Shown here in pieces: positions 61,174 through 64,000 of a stretch of DNA of 64,000 bases (position 1 is the first letter of the stretch; each line of letters starts with the position of its first letter). Position numbers and translations under genes: made by a program. Origin of the DNA: Herminiimonas sp. (GTDB lineage Bacteria; Pseudomonadota; Gammaproteobacteria; Burkholderiales; Burkholderiaceae); NCBI RefSeq assembly GCF_030655415.1, contig NZ_JAURVN010000009.1, positions 62,001 through 126,000 of the forward strand. Reading direction: 5' to 3'. The notes under the pieces were generated by a model, which ran no database searches, had not been told where the DNA came from, and saw only the letters and a program-made list of their open reading frames with translations.

Positions 61174-62306
61174 TGAACACAGCAAGCCTGCGCCGCTGGG
61201 CATGGATCCATAAATGGACCAGCCTGGTGTGCACCATATTCATGCTGCTGCTCTGCCTAACAGGGCTGCCGCTGATCTTCCATCACGAGATCGGGCATCT
61301 GCTCGGCACTGAGGTAGAAGCGCCGGAGATGGCGGCTGATGCTCCGCGTATCAGCATGGACAAGGTGATGGAAGTCGCAAAGGCGCGGCATCCTGGCCTG
61401 GTCGGCATGTTTGCTTCGCAGGAAGCCGATGACGATCGCGTCTGGTTTGTTACGCTGTCGACCTCACCTACCTCGGAAGTCGGGATGAAGCAGGTTGCCG
61501 TCGATGCGCGTACTGGCGAGGCATTGGCCGAACCAAAGCTGGATGAAGGCTTCATTTACATCATGTTCAAGCTGCATGTGGATTTGTTTGCCGGTTTGCC
61601 GGGCATGCTGTTCCTCGGCTTCATGGGTATTCTGCTCATCGTTGCGATTATTTCCGGCATCGTGTTGTATGGCCCATTCATGAAAAAGCTGAAGTTCGGC
61701 ACTGTGCGCGACCAGCGTTCATCGCGCTTGAAATGGCTGGACCTGCACAATCTTTTGGGCATTGTCACGCTATCGTGGTTGTTGGTCGTTGGCGCAACCG
61801 GCGTCATCAATACCTGGGCCGATCTACTAGTCAAATACTGGCAGTACGATCAGATGTCTGAGATGGTCGCGCCCTACAAGGGAAAGCCGCCGTTGACTGA
61901 ATTAGGTTCTCTGCAAAACGCAGTCGATGCAGCCATTGCGCTGGAGCCGAGCATGAAAATGGGATTCATCGCATTCCCCGGCACCACTTTCAGCAGCCCC
62001 CATCACTACGGCATTTTCATGCGTGGCACTGAGCCATTGACCTCACGTCTTTTCAAACCAGTACTAGTCGATGCGCAGACCAGTGAAGTGACGGACAGTC
62101 GCGTATTGCCGTGGTACTTAACCGCATTGCTCGTATCACAGCCACTACACTTTGGCGATTACGGCGGCATGCCGATGAAGATCATCTGGACCCTCTTCGA
62201 CTTGATGACGATCGTCGTTCTGGGCAGCGGATTGTATTTATGGTTCGTGCGACGCAAGACTAATCAATCTCGAATGGAAAAACTGATTCAGGCGCATCAA
62301 GCTTAA
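61173..62306 (+). CDS. PepSY-associated membrane protein
   Basis: A 377-residue protein with four membrane helices. It starts RRWAWIHKWTSLVCTIFMLL with LCLTGLPLIF, the usual first helix of the PepSY_TM family, has DARTGEALAEPKLDEGF in the periplasmic loop, a His-rich FKLHVDLFAGLPG before helix 2, and LDLHNLLGIVTLSWLLVVGA for helix 3. The last helix is before a basic tail. These proteins accompany siderophore receptors and probably reduce ferric-siderophore or help release iron. The start shares one base with the receptor stop. Confidence 0.9.
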   Translation: MNTASLRRWAWIHKWTSLVCTIFMLLLCLTGLPLIFHHEIGHLLGTEVEAPEMAADAPRISMDKVMEVAKARHPGLVGMFASQEADDDRVWFVTLSTSPTSEVGMKQVAVDARTGEALAEPKLDEGFIYIMFKLHVDLFAGLPGMLFLGFMGILLIVAIISGIVLYGPFMKKLKFGTVRDQRSSRLKWLDLHNLLGIVTLSWLLVVGATGVINTWADLLVKYWQYDQMSEMVAPYKGKPPLTELGSLQNAVDAAIALEPSMKMGFIAFPGTTFSSPHHYGIFMRGTEPLTSRLFKPVLVDAQTSEVTDSRVLPWYLTALLVSQPLHFGDYGGMPMKIIWTLFDLMTIVVLGSGLYLWFVRRKTNQSRMEKLIQAHQA

Positions 62307-62323
62307 ATACCAGCAAATTATTC

Positions 62324-62836
62324 ATGTCGACTACTCATACGCCAATGCAAGAACTGGAACTTCTCTACAGCAATCATCACGGATGGCTGGTAGGTTTTCT
62401 GCGTCGCAAACTGGGAAATGTCGACAATGCCAATGATCTGGCGCAGGACACTTTTGCTCGGATACTTACCGCGCGCGACAGCGATGTGATTCGCGAACCG
62501 CGTGCCTACCTCACCACGATTGCTTCTCGCCTGACTGCACAATACTTTCGCCGACTTGCATTGGAGCGCGCCTATCTGGATGCGTTGGCAGGCATGCCGG
62601 AAGAGACATCACCGTCACCTGAAACTCGTATGCTCGTCGTCGAAGCACTCACGGCAATCAGTCGCGTACTTGATGGTTTGTCGCCTCGCGTGCGCGATAT
62701 TTTTCTACTGTCGCAACTCGATGGATTAACGTACGCAGAGATAGCTACGCAGTTCGACATGTCCGTGAATGCAGTACAAAAATCCATGATCAGAGCTTTT
62801 CAACATTGCTATGCCGCAGTCTACGCACCACAATAA
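62324..62836 (+). CDS. FecI-like ECF sigma factor
   Basis: A 170-residue sigma-70 family protein of FecI type: LYSNHHGWLVGFLRRKLGNV, DNANDLAQDTFARIL (region 2), AYLTTIASRLTAQYFRR, and LDGLTYAEIATQFDMSVNAV with QKSMIRAF (region 4). It begins 17 bases after the PepSY gene, downstream of the receptor rather than upstream as in fecIRA. It presumably directs transcription of the receptor operon. Normal length. Confidence 0.93.
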   Translation: MSTTHTPMQELELLYSNHHGWLVGFLRRKLGNVDNANDLAQDTFARILTARDSDVIREPRAYLTTIASRLTAQYFRRLALERAYLDALAGMPEETSPSPETRMLVVEALTAISRVLDGLSPRVRDIFLLSQLDGLTYAEIATQFDMSVNAVQKSMIRAFQHCYAAVYAPQ

Positions 62837-62847
62837 ATATTCATACC

Positions 62848-63861
62848 ATGGCATCTCATACTCTATTCACAAAGCTATCTGACACGAGCGGGCACATCGA
62901 TCCAGCCATCGTCAAACAGGCGATAGCCTGGTTAGTTACACTGCAATCGGGCGGGGCGAATGATGCGGAACGACGCGCATGCGCGACATGGCGCAAGGCT
63001 GATCCAGCACATGAACAAGCATGGCAACGATTGAATATGCTCGGGCAAGATTTACGCAGTGGCAGTAATCACGTAACACCACCATTACTTCGCTCAGTCT
63101 TGCGAAATGCGGATGGCAACACACGCCGCATGGTCTTGCGATCACTCGTCGGTCTTGGTGTCATCGCTGGCAGCGCAGTCGTTATACGCAAACAAGCAGT
63201 ATGGCAAACCGCAACAGCAGATCATCACACCAACACCGGCGAACAACGCAATATCGTGCTGACAGATGGCACACGCGTCATGCTCAACACTGCAACAGCG
63301 ATCGATGTGCGTTTCGATAATAATCTGCGCCAAATTGTGTTGCATAGCGGCGAGATCATGGTGACAACAGCAAAAGACATTACTGGCAGACCGTTTGAAG
63401 TTGCGACCAATAATGGCAGCATTCGTCCTATTGGCACGCGCTTTACGGTCAGACACAATCTTTTGAATAGCCCATCTACCACCGCCGTTGCAGTGATGGA
63501 GGGTGCAGTCAACGTCGCAGCATCCAGTGGCGATACTTTACGCGTCAACGCTGGCGAGCAAACACGCTTCACTGCAATGTCGGTTTTGACACCATTTACT
63601 TTGGATGACGCCATCGCAGCATGGACCGACGGCGTGCTGGTGGTAGAGCGGATGCGACTGGCTGAATTTGTAAACGAACTTGACCGCTATCGCAAAGGCG
63701 TATTGCGCTGCGATTCGGCAGTGGCAGACCTCTTGGTCAGCGGCTCCTACCCTTTGCATGATACCGACGCAGTGCTCGGATTATTAAGCGAAACCTTGCC
63801 CTTGAAAATCAGTCATCTGACACGCTATTGGACAACCATCGAAGCCAGTAAAAAAACTTGA
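62848..63861 (+). CDS. FecR-family anti-sigma regulator
   Basis: About 337 residues from the ATG at 62848; an upstream start at 62806 would overlap the sigma gene. An N-terminal DUF4880 region (AIAWLVTLQSGGANDAERRA, WRKADPAHEQAWQRLN) binds the sigma factor. A membrane helix lies at about 108-125. The periplasmic FecR domain has NIVLTDGTRVMLNTATAIDV, LHSGEIMVTTA and IRPIGTRFTVRH, followed by a short STN-like end. It would pass a signal from an outer-membrane receptor to the FecI-like factor. Confidence 0.92.
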   Translation: MASHTLFTKLSDTSGHIDPAIVKQAIAWLVTLQSGGANDAERRACATWRKADPAHEQAWQRLNMLGQDLRSGSNHVTPPLLRSVLRNADGNTRRMVLRSLVGLGVIAGSAVVIRKQAVWQTATADHHTNTGEQRNIVLTDGTRVMLNTATAIDVRFDNNLRQIVLHSGEIMVTTAKDITGRPFEVATNNGSIRPIGTRFTVRHNLLNSPSTTAVAVMEGAVNVAASSGDTLRVNAGEQTRFTAMSVLTPFTLDDAIAAWTDGVLVVERMRLAEFVNELDRYRKGVLRCDSAVADLLVSGSYPLHDTDAVLGLLSETLPLKISHLTRYWTTIEASKKT

Positions 63862-63890
63862 AGCGCCGCGTCAATAATTTACCCACATGC

Positions 63891-64000
63891 TTAGTTAAGC
63901 AGCCAAAAAATATTTTCAAATACGAAGGCAGGTTTCCAGAACTCGTGCATCAACAGAAATAGAGGCGCTGCAAACAGAGCGCCGCATTTCCAGCCCGATT
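63891..64000 (-). CDS. Possible C-terminal end of a membrane-type protein (runs off the window)
   Basis: One minus-strand frame stays open to the window edge: CGALFAAPLFLLMHEFWKP and then AFVFENIFWLLN before TAA at 63891-63893. The hydrophobic, aromatic composition looks like the end of a small membrane protein. With only 36 codons it cannot be assigned and may be chance. Confidence 0.3.
   Translation of the reverse strand, partial: SGWKCGALFAAPLFLLMHEFWKPAFVFENIFWLLN

Overview
The window looks like a chromosomal segment of a betaproteobacterium, most likely Oxalobacteraceae (Herminiimonas/Janthinobacterium-like). This rests on family content and gene order: a methanolan-type eps locus, zapA followed by 6S RNA, trxA-rho, AddAB-type recombination genes, and an ECF sigma/anti-sigma pair beside a cyclopropane-fatty-acid-synthase operon. 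Genus is an inference; no search was possible.

Layout. (1) 1-15163, minus strand: one long exopolysaccharide operon. In transcription order it encodes an outer-membrane protein EpsL, an initiating sugar-phosphate transferase, export protein EpsE, chain-length protein EpsF, tyrosine-kinase-like EpsG, a pyruvyltransferase, a GT2, a Wzy-type polymerase, an O-acyltransferase, a large secreted protein of unknown function, a hexapeptide acetyltransferase, a GT4, a GT2 and the start of a WecG/TagA-type transferase. About 750 bp of AT-rich non-coding DNA precedes it. (2) 15921-28654: housekeeping genes: EVE-domain protein, 6S RNA, zapA with a small ZapB-like coiled coil, addA/addB, trxA, rho, a UPF0126 membrane protein, a zinc-free L31 (rpmE2) and a GT39-type membrane glycosyltransferase. 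(3) 28801-45146: tRNA-Leu(CAA) carrying an integrated mobilizable element of about 16.3 kb. (4) 45491-50218: a siaABCD-like c-di-GMP signalling operon facing an EAL phosphodiesterase. (5) 50512-58581: a lipoprotein esterase, ECF sigma factor and RskA-like anti-sigma factor, and a divergent six-gene lipid-modification operon. (6) 58826-63861: a Fur-box-preceded TonB receptor, PepSY membrane protein, FecI-like sigma factor and FecR-like regulator.

The element is the most interesting part. It is bounded by 57-bp direct repeats of the tRNA 3' end. It has a tyrosine integrase at the right end, paired TTGTCCT repeats inside both ends that look like integrase arm sites, a MobA/MobL relaxase with a recognisable IncQ-like oriT, a divergent MobC-like gene, and a Rep-like winged-helix gene followed by two perfect palindromes. 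The cargo resembles a small defence island: an FRG-domain gene overlapping an unknown partner gene, an Abi-alpha (DUF4393) gene, a frameshifted HEPN/RES gene, a DEDD exonuclease interrupted by one stop codon, a possible GIY-YIG-like protein, two similar two-helix membrane proteins, and a two-gene unit with a DUF1828-like protein. Base composition is uneven inside the element (the FRG pair is visibly more GC-rich than its neighbours), which suggests stepwise acquisition.

How parts work together: the eps operon would make and export an acylated, pyruvylated polysaccharide, and the Sia operon with the EAL enzyme would set c-di-GMP for aggregation or biofilm. The ECF/RskA pair probably controls the adjacent fatty-acid-modification operon. 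The FecI/FecR pair probably serves the adjacent iron receptor. These regulatory links are inferences from gene neighbourhood.
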